Part shown: one piece after another, positions 25,055-36,839 of the stretch | Position numbering within the stretch: the first letter of the stretch is position 1 | How the letters are laid out: each line of letters starts with the position of its first letter | Assembly: GCF_002878395.1 (NCBI RefSeq) | Contig: NW_025850363.1 | Location: forward strand, 233,805 to 297,804 | Reading direction: 5' to 3' | Length of the DNA: 64,000 bases | Source of the DNA: Capsicum annuum | Lineage: Eukaryota; Streptophyta; Magnoliopsida; Solanales; Solanaceae | Notes under the pieces: generated by a model | Told to the model about the DNA's origin: nothing | The model's database searches: none | The model's input: the letters and a program-made list of their open reading frames with translations, nothing else | Made by a program: the position numbers and the translations under genes

Positions 25055-27002
25055 TGTCACACCCCTTTTTCACTCTAAAAAGATTAAATTTTAAAGTTTG
25101 AAAGGGTTTTATTATTAAGTGACAAAATGAAGATTTGTTTCGAAAAAGACATTTATATTCAAAACTCAGAGTCCCTACTTGGCATAAATCGGGTATGCCA
25201 AGTCACCTTTGGAAATTCTTTTTCAAAATGATTTTGACCCTAAAAACTGATCTGCGAACAGAGATTCCTGTTAAGGAATTCTGTTGACCGAGGGGAAGGT
25301 GTTAGGCACCCCTCGGTCCCGTGATTCGATCACGGCCGCTTGTTGGAACGTATCGGCTAATTTGACATTATGAATATATAAACCACACAAAATCACACAG
25401 AACAATCAATCAAACAAACAAACAAACAAAACAAATCCAAAATTATAGTGTCCAGTCCGATTATTAATATCCTAAAATAGAAAATGCGAACATATATACC
25501 TACTCTATTCTATGTCAATTCTAAACTACACTCCATTTCTTTCTCCACCCAACGTTCCGGGCCTTGATCGTGCGTCGTATTCAAGTACAAGATACTTTGG
25601 GGCATTCCTCGGATAAATTAATACAAATACCTCGAGGCATTCCCCGGCCAAATGAATACATAATTAGTGCGAAAAAATCAAACTATTCAACAAAATTTCA
25701 AACATTCACAGAATTTTCAACATTTAACCAAAGCCACAAATTCTAAACTTTGCCTACCCAACCTATGTTTGTCTAAACCAATCGATGTATCATGATACTA
25801 CCAAGTTCAATTAATGTTCATTTCATGTAAAACAACCAATGAATCAAACTAACCAAAGTTCACCAATTATGTCAAGTTTTCAATTCTCACCCCCAAATTA
25901 ATTTTAATTCTCAAATGAGATACCATTTCACCGTGCAATCTATAATCAAGGGAACCAACCAAGAATCAAAACTAATCACTATTCATCATCAACAAAGATC
26001 AAGCAACACATGATATTCAATCCAACACGCCAAATATAATAAACGGTGAGATAAAAAGAGGAAAAGAGTAGAATTGGACCTCAATTTAAAGCTTTCTCAA
26101 TTCGATGTATTAGTTTGATTAAATCTGGTAGATTTCGCGCCGATGAACCTCAAATCGAACGTCAACCAACCAACCCGAGCTCGATATACCTTTTTTCTCT
26201 ATTTCGCCAACCCAAATCAGAATCGAGAAACCAACATAAAACTAGTACTAAAATTCATACGCCCTTTTTGCTATTTTTCTCATTTTCGGACGGACCTCGC
26301 CGGAATCAGAAAGAATTGGGTCGAGCTCGATCGTTTGGGGGTTCGTTCGATCACTGTTGTAGCATCACCGGAGCTCCGGAGAGCTTAATAGTGGCGATGC
26401 TATTTTCCTCCTCCCTAAATCCTCTCCCGTTCGATGTCCCTCCTCTCTTTCCATTCAATCTCTCAGTTACTAGTTTCTACTCTCATTTTTCTTCGTTTCA
26501 GTGTGTGTATGATTATTCCATGTGGGTTTTCAAAGAAGAAAAGGAAAAGAAAAAAAGAAGAGTTTAAAAATGGCTTTCTCTCTATATTTTTGTTTATAAA
26601 GCTGGTGAGGTGAGTGTTATATATCTGTGAGTGACTGTGTATCGTGAATGGTACTATGTGAATGTTGTCTATATTGTTTAATTCCCTGTGAATGGATTTT
26701 TTGTGACCTTTTTTTGTGTGGGTCCCCCTTGAGAGTGCATTGAAGGTCTTTTTTCTTTTCTTTATGGACAAGAAATAAAAGGGGAGTCACGTGGGTGGGA
26801 GTGGGGTAGGGGTATGGGAGGGTGACTAGGGTAAAGTTTGTTAGGATAGATTAAAATAAGATAAAATTTGTTAGGGGTTTTTTTAAGGGTTGTTATTTTT
26901 TGTATTTTGGTGGGGTATAATCACATGGATGAGGGTGTGTGGTAATGTGAGCTAAACATGAATAAAAATTGGACTTAGGAGGGACAAAATTAGGTGTCTA
27001 CA
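25055..27002 (-). mobile_element. Element B right LTR (5' LTR on minus strand)
   Basis: Begins 'tgtcacacccc' and ends 'tgtctaca' on the plus strand, 1948 bp, collinear with the left LTR. It should contain the element promoter, but I cannot place the start site. The 150-codon frame at 26115-26567 lies wholly within the LTR and is broken in the other copy, so I do not call it a gene. Confidence 0.9.
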
Positions 27003-27296
27003 ATGCCCACTGTGACGTGCCACTATTGTGGTGAGGTTCTGGAATTGAAATCCAATCGTGCCTAAATTCTCATCTGAATAATCCAAAACTTCCTCGAGAT
27101 ATGCTCCTTACACCCCTGAACATCAATTAACTCAAAAACTTATGTCTTGGTGTCGAAAAGTCTAGTTTAAAATCCTCAAAGTTAAGAGGCCAAAAATAAG
27201 ACTAAGTCCCCAACACTTAGAGAAATTTTAAAGTTCTAAGCCTCTTTTGCAAGCATTATGAGCTGAACTGAACTAAGAAAAGTACGGGGTATTACA

Positions 27297-27475
27297 AAAG
27301 GATTTTTTGAATTATCCATGGGGAATGGGGGAGGAGGCAGTCCATTAGACCAAGCTCGATGAATTTTTATTATTTGTTGCCTTAATTTCAAAATTTCTTC
27401 ATTAGGTTCTAAATTTTTATTCCCCGAACTCCTTATTTGATCCATGATAACAACCTCAGTATCCTTGTTGGTCAT
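27297..27475 (-). pseudogene. Element A gag pseudogene, N-terminal part
   Basis: The ATG at 27475 opens MTNKDTEVVIMDQ and runs into HRAWSNGLPPPPFP, matching the N-terminus of B gag (HRAWANRLPPPPFP). An in-frame upstream ATG at 27535 also exists. The frame runs into LTR C' at 27296, so the gene is cut. The rest is at 12309-13990. Confidence 0.75.
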
Positions 27476-29356
27476 AGCTAACTTTCTCTTGGAATTGGTG
27501 TAATATGGGTGACTAGCCAGAATTCCACAAACCAACCACCTTAAACTAACTGAATGATAGAAATAACAAATGTGTTAGTGCAACATCTTTTTTCAAAATC
27601 TCATCTCTTTTTATTCTTTTTTTCTTTTTGAAAAGATCACCGAACCCTAGAAGGGCGCCTACATATCTCACCCTTGAGAGAGGGGAATTAGGTGTGCTAA
27701 GTTTGTGATGTTAGGCCACAAAATGACCAATCAAATTCTCTTTCTTCTTCTTTTTTTTTCTTGAAATTTTAGAGGAAAGGAAAATAACAATTTTTCAAAA
27801 ATAGGCGAAAATCTTTTTGAATTTTTCAGCTTTAAATTTCCTACGCAAAATGAAAACTATTATTATCAACGAAACATATTTTTTGTATTTTCACATGAAG
27901 AAACACATGGCTCAACTAATCTATTACCAAATGAAATTCTTTTCTATTTCTGTATGAAGAAACACGTGAAACAAAAGGATTTTTTTCCTTCCTTTTTTTC
28001 TCTTTTTTTTTTCAAAAGATATTGACAAAAATCTTTTGAAATTTTTGATTTTGAATTTCATACAAAAATTAAACCTAAAATTATTAAAGGAAAACCATTT
28101 TTGTATTTTTCATTTTCAAGACGTATATGAAACACCTATTCTAAATAAAGCGTGCAGAATTTTTTTTGTTTTGTTTAATAAGACTACCGATCCCAAAAAG
28201 GACTACCTACATTTCTCATCTCCGAGAGAGGAGAATTTGGTGTGCGTAGTTTACCAAGATTGGACAATTAAAGATTAAATAACAGATTAAACCCTGACTT
28301 GTGAGACATGACCAAAAACAGACGATGAAAAACGTCAATAAAACTTTTTTGAGTTTTTGATTTGAAACTTCATATAAAAATAAAACCAACAACTATGAAA
28401 GAAAAATATTCTTGCGTTTTCAGATGAAATTATTCAAAAATAAAGCATCTCCACAAATAAAATACTTAAAAATTTTCAACGTAGAAAAAACATAACGAAC
28501 TAAAAGGAAAAATCATTTTGGCATTTTCCTTATGTAAAATGTGCAAGAACTATAAAAAATCCTTTCTGAATTTTCCTATATAGAAATATATAAAGTTCCT
28601 ACAGCAAAAATCTTTTTGAAATTTTCAAGTTATAAATGTGTACTGAAGGAAATAAAGAAAAAATCTTTTTGATGTTTTATTTTTTTGAGAAAATGCATGC
28701 AAAAGGTAAAAAAAAAATTATTATGAAAACAAAAGCCATAGAAAACTCCTATAAACTATGAAACTCTTTTTCTTTCTTTTTTTCTGACTCTAACTTTTAC
28801 TTTGAGTTTTTTTTTGGACCTTTCCTTGCCTACACACTCTTTTCCTTAAATTTAGCACATGTTTTCCTAAATCAGTCCATCAAAATGACATTTTTACCTC
28901 AAATATGCAACAAGTAGCACATAGGGATGCTTAGGGATAAGTCTCCTACAAAGGACCAAGCGAGTCTCACTTGGTCTCAACATGATGCAAATAAAAATAA
29001 CCTAAAGGTTGTCCTAGGCTGGGGTTCAACTAACAAGGCTCTTTAGGGGAGTGTATGGTCGATGGTGTCTATGATTGCTTTCCACCCACTCCATACGTCC
29101 GACGGATTTCCCTCCTAAAATTAAAAGTGGCTCAAAAAAGGTTTGTGTACACGACGTGTACTCCGAGACTTGTTTTGAAAGAAATGACTTGAGTTAATGC
29201 ATATGATGTCAAATATAAAGCAAAAATACGTAAGAAAAAACTGTAAACACATAGCACGTAGGCACTCAACAATGATAATACCAACAAACGTCTATACACC
29301 TATGGTGCCAAACTAAGCTGATACAACTAAAAAATGAAGCTCGAACTCTAAAAATC
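27476..29356 (-). other. Element A leader (5' untranslated region)
   Basis: AT-rich sequence collinear with B 23450-25032. It has two copies of the 'ctacatatctcaccc' module (about 27645-27705 and 28190-28250) and the degenerate 'aatctttttgaaatttt' repeats. No gene is seen. Confidence 0.65.
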
Positions 29357-31074
29357 CCCAGCAGAGGGCTAGAGCAGTCACACCCTTTTTTACAAAAAAA
29401 TTGAATTTTAAGCTCAAAAAGAATTTTTATTTACTAAGTGTTTCAAAATAAGATTTTATAATAAAACTCAGAGTTACCACTTGGCATAAATCTGGTGTGT
29501 CAAGTCATCTTTGAAAATTCTTTTTCAAAAATAATTTTGACTCTTAATACTGATCTCCAAATTGAAATTTTGGTTAAGGAATTCTGTTGACCGAGGGGTA
29601 GGTGTTAGGAACCCCTTGATCCCATGGTTCGAACACGGTCGGTTCTTTCAATTATATTGGCTAATTTGATACTATGAAGTGAATAAACCCCCAAAAAACA
29701 CATAAATAGGCAAACAAACAAAACAAACAAGAATTCAAAACAAAACAATGTCCAGTCTGATTATACAGTCCGAAAAATAAAAATACGAAAATATAAACCT
29801 ATCTATCCTAAACTAGTGCTAATCTAAGCTTCACCCGATGTTTTGGACTTTAATTTCCTGAATAAATACATACAGGTAACCTCGGGGCATTCCCCTACCA
29901 AATAAATACAATTTTATTCAAGTGTGATAAAATAAAAAAAAAGTTCAACAAGAATTCAATCACTCAAGAATTTGAAATCCTATAGGTTGCTGCTACCCTA
30001 AATCCTATGATTTTCCTACCAAATTCGGCCTAAACGTGCAACTATAGAATGAAAATCGATCCAAGTTAATAATAACGACTGATCAAAAATCAACCAATTT
30101 ATATTTAACATTAACAATTCATCAATTAAGACCCCAAACCAAATTAAAACCCCATTCATGTGATTGGCAAAATTCTAACACCGGATTAACAATTGGAGTT
30201 GCTTCAACCGAAATCAAAGAAGTAATTTACAATCAAAAACATAGAACCATGACCATTCAAAGATATTCACAGAAATAAAAAGAATGGATGAAGAATTGGA
30301 CCTCAAATTGCTGCTTTCAAACTACGAGTATTATTTGATCAAAATTTTGGACTCAAACTGAGCAGCCGACTAGAGCTACGAACAAAACCTCATCAGAAAA
30401 ACTCGAATACTAGGACCTCAAATCTGATCCCGATATTAAACAACCTTAATTTCTAACTGATTTTAGATGCGATAGATTTCTTTGGATTGATTTTAGGTGG
30501 ATTTAGTGGGTGGGCCGATGATAATGGGTTTTTCGGTGAGTGGTTTGGTCGCTGTTTTGTATACATTTTCTAATGGGTTCGATGAGGAAAAAGTTGGTAG
30601 GCTAGGTTTTTGTTGCTGTTTCAGCATTTTTGGAGAGGAATGATGCTGGTGGCTTCTCCGGTGGAGCAAATGGAAGGGCGTTTTCCAGGAAAATTTCATC
30701 AAAAAAATCACAATCCTTTTATTTCTCCCCTCCTCTTATTATTTTCCCCCTTTTGTGTGTTATTCCTATTCTCCTCCCTTTCTCCCTCAATTCTTTGGTT
30801 TTTTTCCTATATCTCTCCCTCTCTTATTTGTTATCGGTGTATATATCTATATGGCTATGTTCACAGAGGAAGATTTGGGTTGAAGAAGATGCAAGCTCTC
30901 CATTTTTTTTTGTAATTCCTATCATGTGTGCATATATTCCTCTCCCCTCTTTATTTTGTTTATCCGATTGTGGGTGTGTTAGTGTATATGGATCTCTTAT
31001 TTTCTCCCCTTATTCTTTTATGCTATTATGGTGTATGTGAGTTATAGAAAACGTGACTTGAGATTGGGAGGGGG

Positions 31075-31106
31075 AATTGTAGGGGGGTGCGGATAGTGCG
31101 GGTAAC
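31075..31106. repeat. Terminal direct repeat of the pararetrovirus, left copy
   Basis: Key words are 'aattgtagggg' and 'gtgcggatagtg', ending 'gggtaac'. The right copy at 38671-38701 differs by one G-run length and one substitution. On the minus strand this sequence lies just upstream of the primer site, so the left end holds the same leader sequence as the right end. Confidence 0.85.
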
Positions 31107-31576
31107 TTAACATAGCTCTAATAAATAACATATCTACTATATGTTCCATATTTCTAGTTTTTATGTAGTCAAGTAGATTCTTTTTCATAAGTTTTTTCTG
31201 TTAATCTTATTTTCTCTATATCTAAGGTTAATTTTATTCTTAATAATCTTTCTTCTAATTGTCTTTGTTCTCTTTTAAGCTAATTCCTGTAATTAATTTC
31301 TTCATATAGCCAACTTTGTTTTTATCTAACTCTTCTAATATATTCTATCATTTTTCAATCTATATAATATTTGTCTGAATAACAACTATCTAAATATGAG
31401 TAGTAGCTATTATTATATATGTGTAAGTTTTCTATAGAACTTAATAACTCTTCATTAAAATGAAATACTTTTTCGTATATAATTTTTTTTATATCTACTA
31501 TTTCTATATCCTTCAGTATATACAAAACAAGTATTTTAAATTTATCGATCATTTCATCAGATAAGTAAATATTCAT
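31107..31576 (-). pseudogene. Pararetrovirus leader-region ORF with coiled-coil tail
   Basis: From the ATG at 31576 it reads MNIYLSDEMIDKFKILVLYI and runs 73 codons to a stop at 31355. Beyond the stop, in broken frames towards 31107, Lys/Glu/Arg/Leu-rich residues (such as REQRQLEERLLRI) suggest a coiled coil. It lies downstream of the TATA-like box and upstream of the primer site, so it would sit in the leader of the full-length viral RNA. I do not recognise the protein. Confidence 0.45.
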
Positions 31577-32465
31577 TCTTCATATGATGCTATTTTCAAA
31601 ATATTCCCTCCAATCATATATATAACAAAATATGATCATCTTAGACCACTATATACTAGATTATTCTTAAATAACATATTCTTCGATCACTATTAGCATG
31701 GTAATCTGGATACTTTTTCCCTAAACAACGCCTCTACTCTAGTTACTCCCCTATCATGACTTCTTTGACTCACCGGTTTCACCTTTAGGATGGCATAGTT
31801 CTTAGAAATTTTTATTCTTTCCACTTTGCTAATAAACTTTTTAACATGCTATTTTTCGAATAATTCTACTATAAAGTAACTAATATGAGTTTATTTTATT
31901 ATATCATGATTGTCAGGAATTTATGAATTTAGATATTTATAATTATAAATGAAAATACCTGTTCTGGTAGATTTGATAAATCTATGATTTGCTCATCCAT
32001 AGCTTTTCTTTAGAAATATACCTGTTTTTATTAAATATTCAAAAGTTTCTGTGTACAAAAGAGAAGGCTTGCTTTCAACACATGAAAGTCTTGCCTTAGA
32101 TTTACCGTATGGATTACATATTTATAATGCCTAAAAAGATGAAAATGTGTAAACTATTTTCACTATTCCTACTTTACACGTAAACTATATACTATTCCTA
32201 CTTTAAAAAGTCTTACCTAGTTTTTCAAAAGTAGAAAGACTAATCTTTACAAAAAGTCCTAAAAGATAAAACTAATTAATGGCCTTTGCCAAAAAGTCAA
32301 AAAGCTATACAAATAATTTACGTATCCAAAGTTAAAAAGCTATACATGTCACTTTCATAGCTTCATAGCTTTTATTATCTTGTCTCTTTGTCTTTTTTCT
32401 TTATTTCTCCATTGCTCCGTTGCTTTCTATCTTTTTTCTATCTTCCAACTGGCGTCCTTATCTTC
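31577..32465 (-). promoter_or_regulatory. Pararetrovirus intergenic region with promoter and start of leader
   Basis: This non-coding region follows the ORF4-type frame. On the minus strand TATAAATA lies at 32119-32127, with purine-rich sequence upstream. An AATAAA-like signal lies at about 32027-32032, about 90 bases after the TATA box, the arrangement expected when one region holds promoter and terminally redundant polyadenylation signal. A short frame starting MDEQIIDLSNLP begins near 32003 and ends within 20-odd codons. The core promoter call is inference from position and motif. Confidence 0.5.
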
Positions 32466-32467
32466 TT

Positions 32468-33539
32468 TTATTCTAGTTGAACTTCTAGAATCACATTATT
32501 TTCTCCATGGCATTTTGAGCATTGGTGGTCTGGATATTTTTGTCCTATTAATTTACAATATCTGGTTAATAATTCTTCTGTAATAAATTCCTTTTTAATT
32601 GCCCTTGTAGATGGTTGTTTTTCTAGATTAAGCAACGTCATAATCCATTGTTTAACTTTTTCCTTATCAAACTGTCGTAGCTCCCTTGAATTTGAATAGA
32701 TCATTAATTGGTCTCTTGAATAGTAGCTCCATATGGGATTTCCATTGAGATAATTGTTTGCTAGTTCTTGAATAATTGTAGCTATTCCTACAGTTCACTT
32801 ATTTGCATAAAAATCAGGTATCTCAACTTTAGGTATCTCTGGCTGTTGAACAATATCTTCCGGTATAATCATATCTCTAGTTTATCCTATTTTTAAAACT
32901 TGTATATCTGGTTTAATTCCGTCATATAATATCTCTGCTAGTGCAGTATAAAACTGTATAAAAAATAGATTTCCTTTGGTTATTTTCTTATAAGTGGTGA
33001 ATGCTCTATATAATTCTGGTATAGCTATTAGTTCATCTCCTTCTTGGGTATATATGGTATTTAATAGTCCATAACTAAAACAGGTTTTAACTAAATTTGG
33101 GTTAGTTTTTGGTAATGCGGTTAACTTGTTGTAACCTTGTAGTTTTTGGGTTATATAGTCTGTGTCTGGTTCTTTGATATTTGTGGCTCTGGGTTTAAGG
33201 ATTAGGTGAGTCTGTATTTTGTGGATATTTTCTATGTATGCTCGAGTTATATGGTTATAGGCTTTTTTTATCTTGGTTTAAACTTTCTCGATATGTGGTA
33301 GTTTGTGGGGGTATAAACAAGGGGTCTTTTTGCGTTTTTGGTCTAAATAATTTTTCAAATATTTTGTTCATGTTCACGTTCTGATATCTTTGTCCACTAA
33401 GTCCTTTTCTTGTACCTACAGTTATAGATTGATAAACGTTATGGGTTTTATGGAGTGTCCCAACGTCTCTTTTTATCTTTGGAATTTTATTGTCTTCCAA
33501 TCGACATAACTCTGCACACTGCTGAGTTATCTGATTCAT
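32468..33539 (-). pseudogene. Pararetrovirus ORF4-type (transactivator-position) pseudogene
   Basis: Two intact pieces survive: 33539-33255 (94 codons, starting MNQITQQCAELCRLEDNK) and 32704-32468 (78 codons). The latter ends with a C-x2-C-containing stretch (DHQCSKCHGENN) and a stop. Between them the frame shifts several times. Position after RNase H and before the promoter is that of the caulimovirid inclusion-body/translation transactivator gene. I see no motif that proves this function, so the assignment rests mostly on position. Confidence 0.5.
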
Positions 33540-33679
33540 ACCTTAAGACTTCAGTTTAACTTCATTAGTCTTTAGCTTTTGTATTTCATTACCTATATTG
33601 TCCACTTTCAGTGAAAGTGTAGTTAGGGTTTTGAGTATCTTTTCTAAAGCAACATCTTCTATTATATCAATCTGTGTAG

Positions 33680-34283
33680 CTTTTTCTTGATATGTAATCT
33701 GCAATAACATTTTTGTTAGTACTGATTACTTCAATTGTAAACGTAAAATTTAATATATTCAATACTAATCTCCGAATTTCCTTCATATTTTTCTTGTTAA
33801 CCATCATCGTACTTGTGTATTATCTGTTCGTACAATAAACTTGTTATATACAATGTATGGCTCAAATGCTAATAAACATTTATATAATGAACATAACTCT
33901 TTTCTATTTATTTCCCATTTTATTTCTGTTTCATTAAACGTTCCTGAGTAGTATCTACAATGATGTTCTAATCTTTCTTCTTCATATCTATATTTAAGTA
34001 CTCTTCCATAATTATATTCACTTGCATCTGCTTCTACTATATATGTAAATTTTTTATTTTCGTCTGGAAATTGTAATTTTGGTAACTCTTTACAAAGTAT
34101 TTTTATTTTCTGTACTTATTTTTTATCTTCTTCGTTGTAATTATACTCTACATCCCTTTTTAATTTTTTTCTATAATGGCTTTAGGTTTTTTGCTAATTT
34201 TGGTATATATTCTCTTACTTGGTTTACTAATCCTAAAAATGATTGTAATTTATTTTTTGTATCTAATTCTTCTTTTGAATTTA
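33680..34283 (-). pseudogene. Pararetrovirus RNase H remnant
   Basis: Downstream of the reverse transcriptase on the minus strand, homology continues in shifting frames. It begins with LGLVNQVREYIPKLAK-like residues (connection domain, near 34200) and ends with VIADYISR (near 33690), the typical C-terminal RNase H signature of caulimovirid and gypsy polyproteins. Numerous frameshifts and stops prevent a continuous reading. RNase H would remove template RNA during reverse transcription. Confidence 0.55.
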
Positions 34284-35312
34284 TTATTTTTGTACTATAT
34301 GTTGTTGCAATTTTACTCCACTTGTATCTATTTGTATTCCTAAAAACTCTATCTGATTTTTCATAATTTCAGCTTTCTTTTTACTTAAACTTATTCCTGA
34401 ATTTTCTATTATACCTGCAAATTGTTCTAGTAATTTTAAATGTTCCTCTTTAGATTTTGTATATAATAGTATATCATCTATGTATACTATACAATTAGGC
34501 AGTTGTTTAAAATAACTATCCATAAAGTGTTGGTATCTACCTGGTGCATTCTTATATCCAAATGGTAACACATTCCATTCATAAAATCCTTGTGGTACTG
34601 TAAACGCAGTTAATTTTTTAGATTCTTCTTCTAGCTTTAAATGGTAAAATCCTAATTTACTATCAAATTTACTAAAGTAATCATATCCTTGTATTTGCCT
34701 TATTTTTAAAATCTTATTTGGTAGTGGATAATTATATGTCATAGTTTTTGCATTTAGGTTTCTATAATCAATGACCATTCTACTTTTTCCTCTTTTTTGT
34801 TCACTGTGTTTATTTACTATAAATGATGGGCTATTGTGTTTACTATTACTTTTTTGTACATATTATTTTTCTAATAATTCATCTATATGTATTTCAAATT
34901 TTTTTAAATCATCAAAGTTATATGTTAATGGTTTTTGAGTTATTATACTATTTTTATCTATTAGCTCAATTTTTACAGTAGTCTTATGTTTTCCCCATCC
35001 TTCTAATAGATCTTCACTATATAGTTGTCTTAACTTTTTCTTTATTATTTCTACCTTATCTATTGAAAATATAATTATTTCTTCTTTATTTATTGAAAAT
35101 ATAACTAGCTCTATTGTGTCTTCAGTATTTTTTATAGTTTCTAATTTTGGTGTGATTTTTCCACTTTCTTTTAACCAATCAGCTTTCTTTCTTATTTTAT
35201 TAATAACTCTTTTTACTCTTACCTTTTGTTTACATGGTATTGTAAACCACCAGTGTGTTTTAGTTATTATATGTGGGTATAGTTTATCTAAAAAAGGCAT
35301 TCCTAAAAGCAT
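34284..35312 (-). pseudogene. Pararetrovirus protease C-terminus and reverse transcriptase
   Basis: Two open pieces survive. The first (35312-34863) begins MLLGMPFLD, the C-terminal flap strand of the protease, and runs into the RT thumb/finger start (LYSEDLLEGWGKHKT). The second (34778-34284, 164 codons) carries RT motifs MVIDYRNLNAKT, FSKFDSKLGFYHL, PFGYKNAP and the catalytic box YIDDILLYT, then EFLGIQID. The YIDD aspartates are intact. About 84 bases between the pieces contain stops. RT copies the viral RNA into DNA in the cytoplasm. There is no integrase downstream, as expected for Caulimoviridae. Confidence 0.85.
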
Positions 35313-35318
35313 ATCTTT

Positions 35319-35585
35319 TTATGTTAGTTCATAATTATAGATCTCTTCTATTGTTAATATCTTATCCCATACTTGTATTTTTATATTTCTAGCTTTATAG
35401 GTAATTAAGTTTCCTTCATTATTAAATCCTTTGACTACTATTGATGTTTTTAGCTTATCCCATTTGTCTTCTGGTAAACAATTATATCTACATAAGTTGG
35501 CTACTGCTCCTGTGTCTATCATAGGTGTATAATATTTGTTATAATATCCTTGTGCTATTATTTTCATAAGTACATATATTTTCAT
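35319..35585 (-). pseudogene. Pararetrovirus aspartic protease (second retropepsin domain, active-site motif intact)
   Basis: From the ATG at 35585, 88 codons. MIDTGAVANLC holds the catalytic Asp-Thr-Gly-Ala. It ends at a TAA (35321-35319) that is in frame with the next piece, which starts KD-MLLGMPF; so a single stop splits the domain. This protease would cleave the viral polyprotein. The motif is intact, but the reading is not continuous. Confidence 0.75.
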
Positions 35586-35665
35586 GTTAATGTTCTTTTT
35601 ATCAACAATTTTTCTCTATTATAGGTTATGATTAATTGTGTATATTCTATATTGTAGGGTTTTAC

Positions 35666-36820
35666 TTATTCTAACCATTTTATTCCTAATATTATGTCTG
35701 CTTTTTGCATATCTTCCTTTATTTCAAGTTCTATTTTTATTTTTCTAACTCCTATTATTATTTCCTTTTCAGTTGTTTCTTTAATAGTTATTAAATTTCT
35801 TGATAGATCTGGACATATATTACTATTAGATTTTATTTCTTCATTTTTCACTAGGTATTTTGCTATATAGTTTTCTTCCTGTCCTGTATTTAGAAGTATT
35901 AAATATTCTTTTTCATTTATTATTCCCGTTATATAATATTGAGTTAAATTAACTGTTAAAGTTATTTCATAATTTATTCTTTTCGATGATCCTGATGATT
36001 CTGGTTTTTCAAAAGCTATTCTTTTTGTTGTGCTTATTCTATCATTTATTATTTCTAAATCTTCTTCTATATCCATGTCTTTGTAACTATAATCATTGTT
36101 ATCAATTATTTTTACAAATTGTTCAAAAGGACTTTCTATTTGTATTTTACTTATTTTATTTTTTCCCGTTATTTTATGTTTTGTTGTTAATACATATAGA
36201 TTTTTACATCTTACTGTAAATATTTTATTTTCTGGGGTTAGTTCTATTCCTGATATTTTCCAATATAATAATAATGATTTATCTATGCTTTTATCTGTTA
36301 TTGCTACTGAATAATTCGCACTTATTATAAATTTAAATTTTTGGTATATTAAATTTCCTCTTATAGCAGTTATTATACTTTTTTCTATTGGTTTTATAAT
36401 TCTATCATCTGCTAAATATAATTCTATTGGTGTATCTATTCCTTCTCTAAAACATGCTTTTATTAATATTTCCATTCCTCCAAGATGTACATATTTTATT
36501 GGGTCTATACTTTTTACATAGTTTATTTCTTTATTAATAATTCTTTTTGTTATTAGTGGTATACTAGCTCTACCTTTTGCATATCTACAGTCTATTACAT
36601 GTTCTTTTTGGCTTACTACGTAGTATTCTTCCTTTCGTCTACTAAATATGTTTTTTATTGTTGGTATTTTAAATATTTTTTCTACACTTAAATCTAATTC
36701 TTTTTCGTTTATCTCGTTAAATATATTATTATCAAATATTATTTTTTGATCTGTTCCTTCTTCATTTAAATATTCTTTCTTTGTTATTATTTTTATATCT
36801 TCTTCAGTCATTTGATTCAT
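35666..36820 (-). CDS. Pararetrovirus movement protein fused to a retropepsin-like domain with Asn in the active site
   Basis: At 384 codons this is the longest open frame of the viral region. Residues about 100-200 carry 30K-superfamily movement-protein features (YVHLGGMEILIKACFREG, then IELYLADDRI). Movement proteins enlarge plasmodesmata for cell-to-cell spread. Residues about 280-384 look like a retropepsin: ITGIINEKEYLILLNTGQEE, NYIAKYLV, and the closing DIILGIKWLE. In the active-site position Asn replaces Asp and Gln replaces Ala/Ser, so it should be inactive as read. The frame stops at a TAA at 35666-35668; family-like residues continue briefly after it. Whether this frame is intact or truncated relative to the ancestral virus cannot be told here. 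Confidence 0.7.
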   Translation of the reverse strand: MNQMTEEDIKIITKKEYLNEEGTDQKIIFDNNIFNEINEKELDLSVEKIFKIPTIKNIFSRRKEEYYVVSQKEHVIDCRYAKGRASIPLITKRIINKEINYVKSIDPIKYVHLGGMEILIKACFREGIDTPIELYLADDRIIKPIEKSIITAIRGNLIYQKFKFIISANYSVAITDKSIDKSLLLYWKISGIELTPENKIFTVRCKNLYVLTTKHKITGKNKISKIQIESPFEQFVKIIDNNDYSYKDMDIEEDLEIINDRISTTKRIAFEKPESSGSSKRINYEITLTVNLTQYYITGIINEKEYLILLNTGQEENYIAKYLVKNEEIKSNSNICPDLSRNLITIKETTEKEIIIGVRKIKIELEIKEDMQKADIILGIKWLE

Positions 36821-36839
36821 CTGATTTACTACCTATTTC

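Larger units (their letters stand above)
15924..27002 (-). mobile_element. Element B: non-autonomous gag-only Ogre/Tat-like LTR retrotransposon
   Basis: LTRs of 1944 and 1948 bp (15924-17867 and 25055-27002) look about 93-95% alike by eye. The flanking 5-mers are atacc and atgcc, a target duplication with one transition. On the minus strand the order is LTR, primer site, AT-rich leader, gag, non-coding tail with arrays, polypurine tract and LTR. There is no pol. It inserted into C' after C' had inserted into A. It is the best preserved long element in the window, yet its gag is frameshifted, so it cannot now make its own gag either. Confidence 0.85.
13991..27296 (-). mobile_element. LTR C' (solo, minus strand), split by element B
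   Basis: Sequence 13991-15923 plus 27003-27296 (about 2.2 kb) interrupts the gag of A. On the minus strand it begins TGTAATACCCCGTAC (from 27296) and ends GGGTTGTGACA (at 13991). It shares with the C array the block 'ccacaagctaacccatga', here at about 14050. Length fits the C LTRs (2.27-2.38 kb). No internal domain is visible, so it is a solo LTR. Flanks aagaa and aaagg follow the same word 'gctag' in the reconstructed target but match poorly, so the duplication is at best decayed. Confidence 0.65.

Noticed and set aside
26115..26567. 150-codon plus-strand open frame
   Set aside because: It lies wholly within the B LTR, and the corresponding frame in the other LTR (17132-17401) is broken; no protein features are visible.
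35986..36314. Plus-strand frames opposite the movement protein
   Set aside because: They are antisense shadows of the viral frame in very AT-rich DNA.
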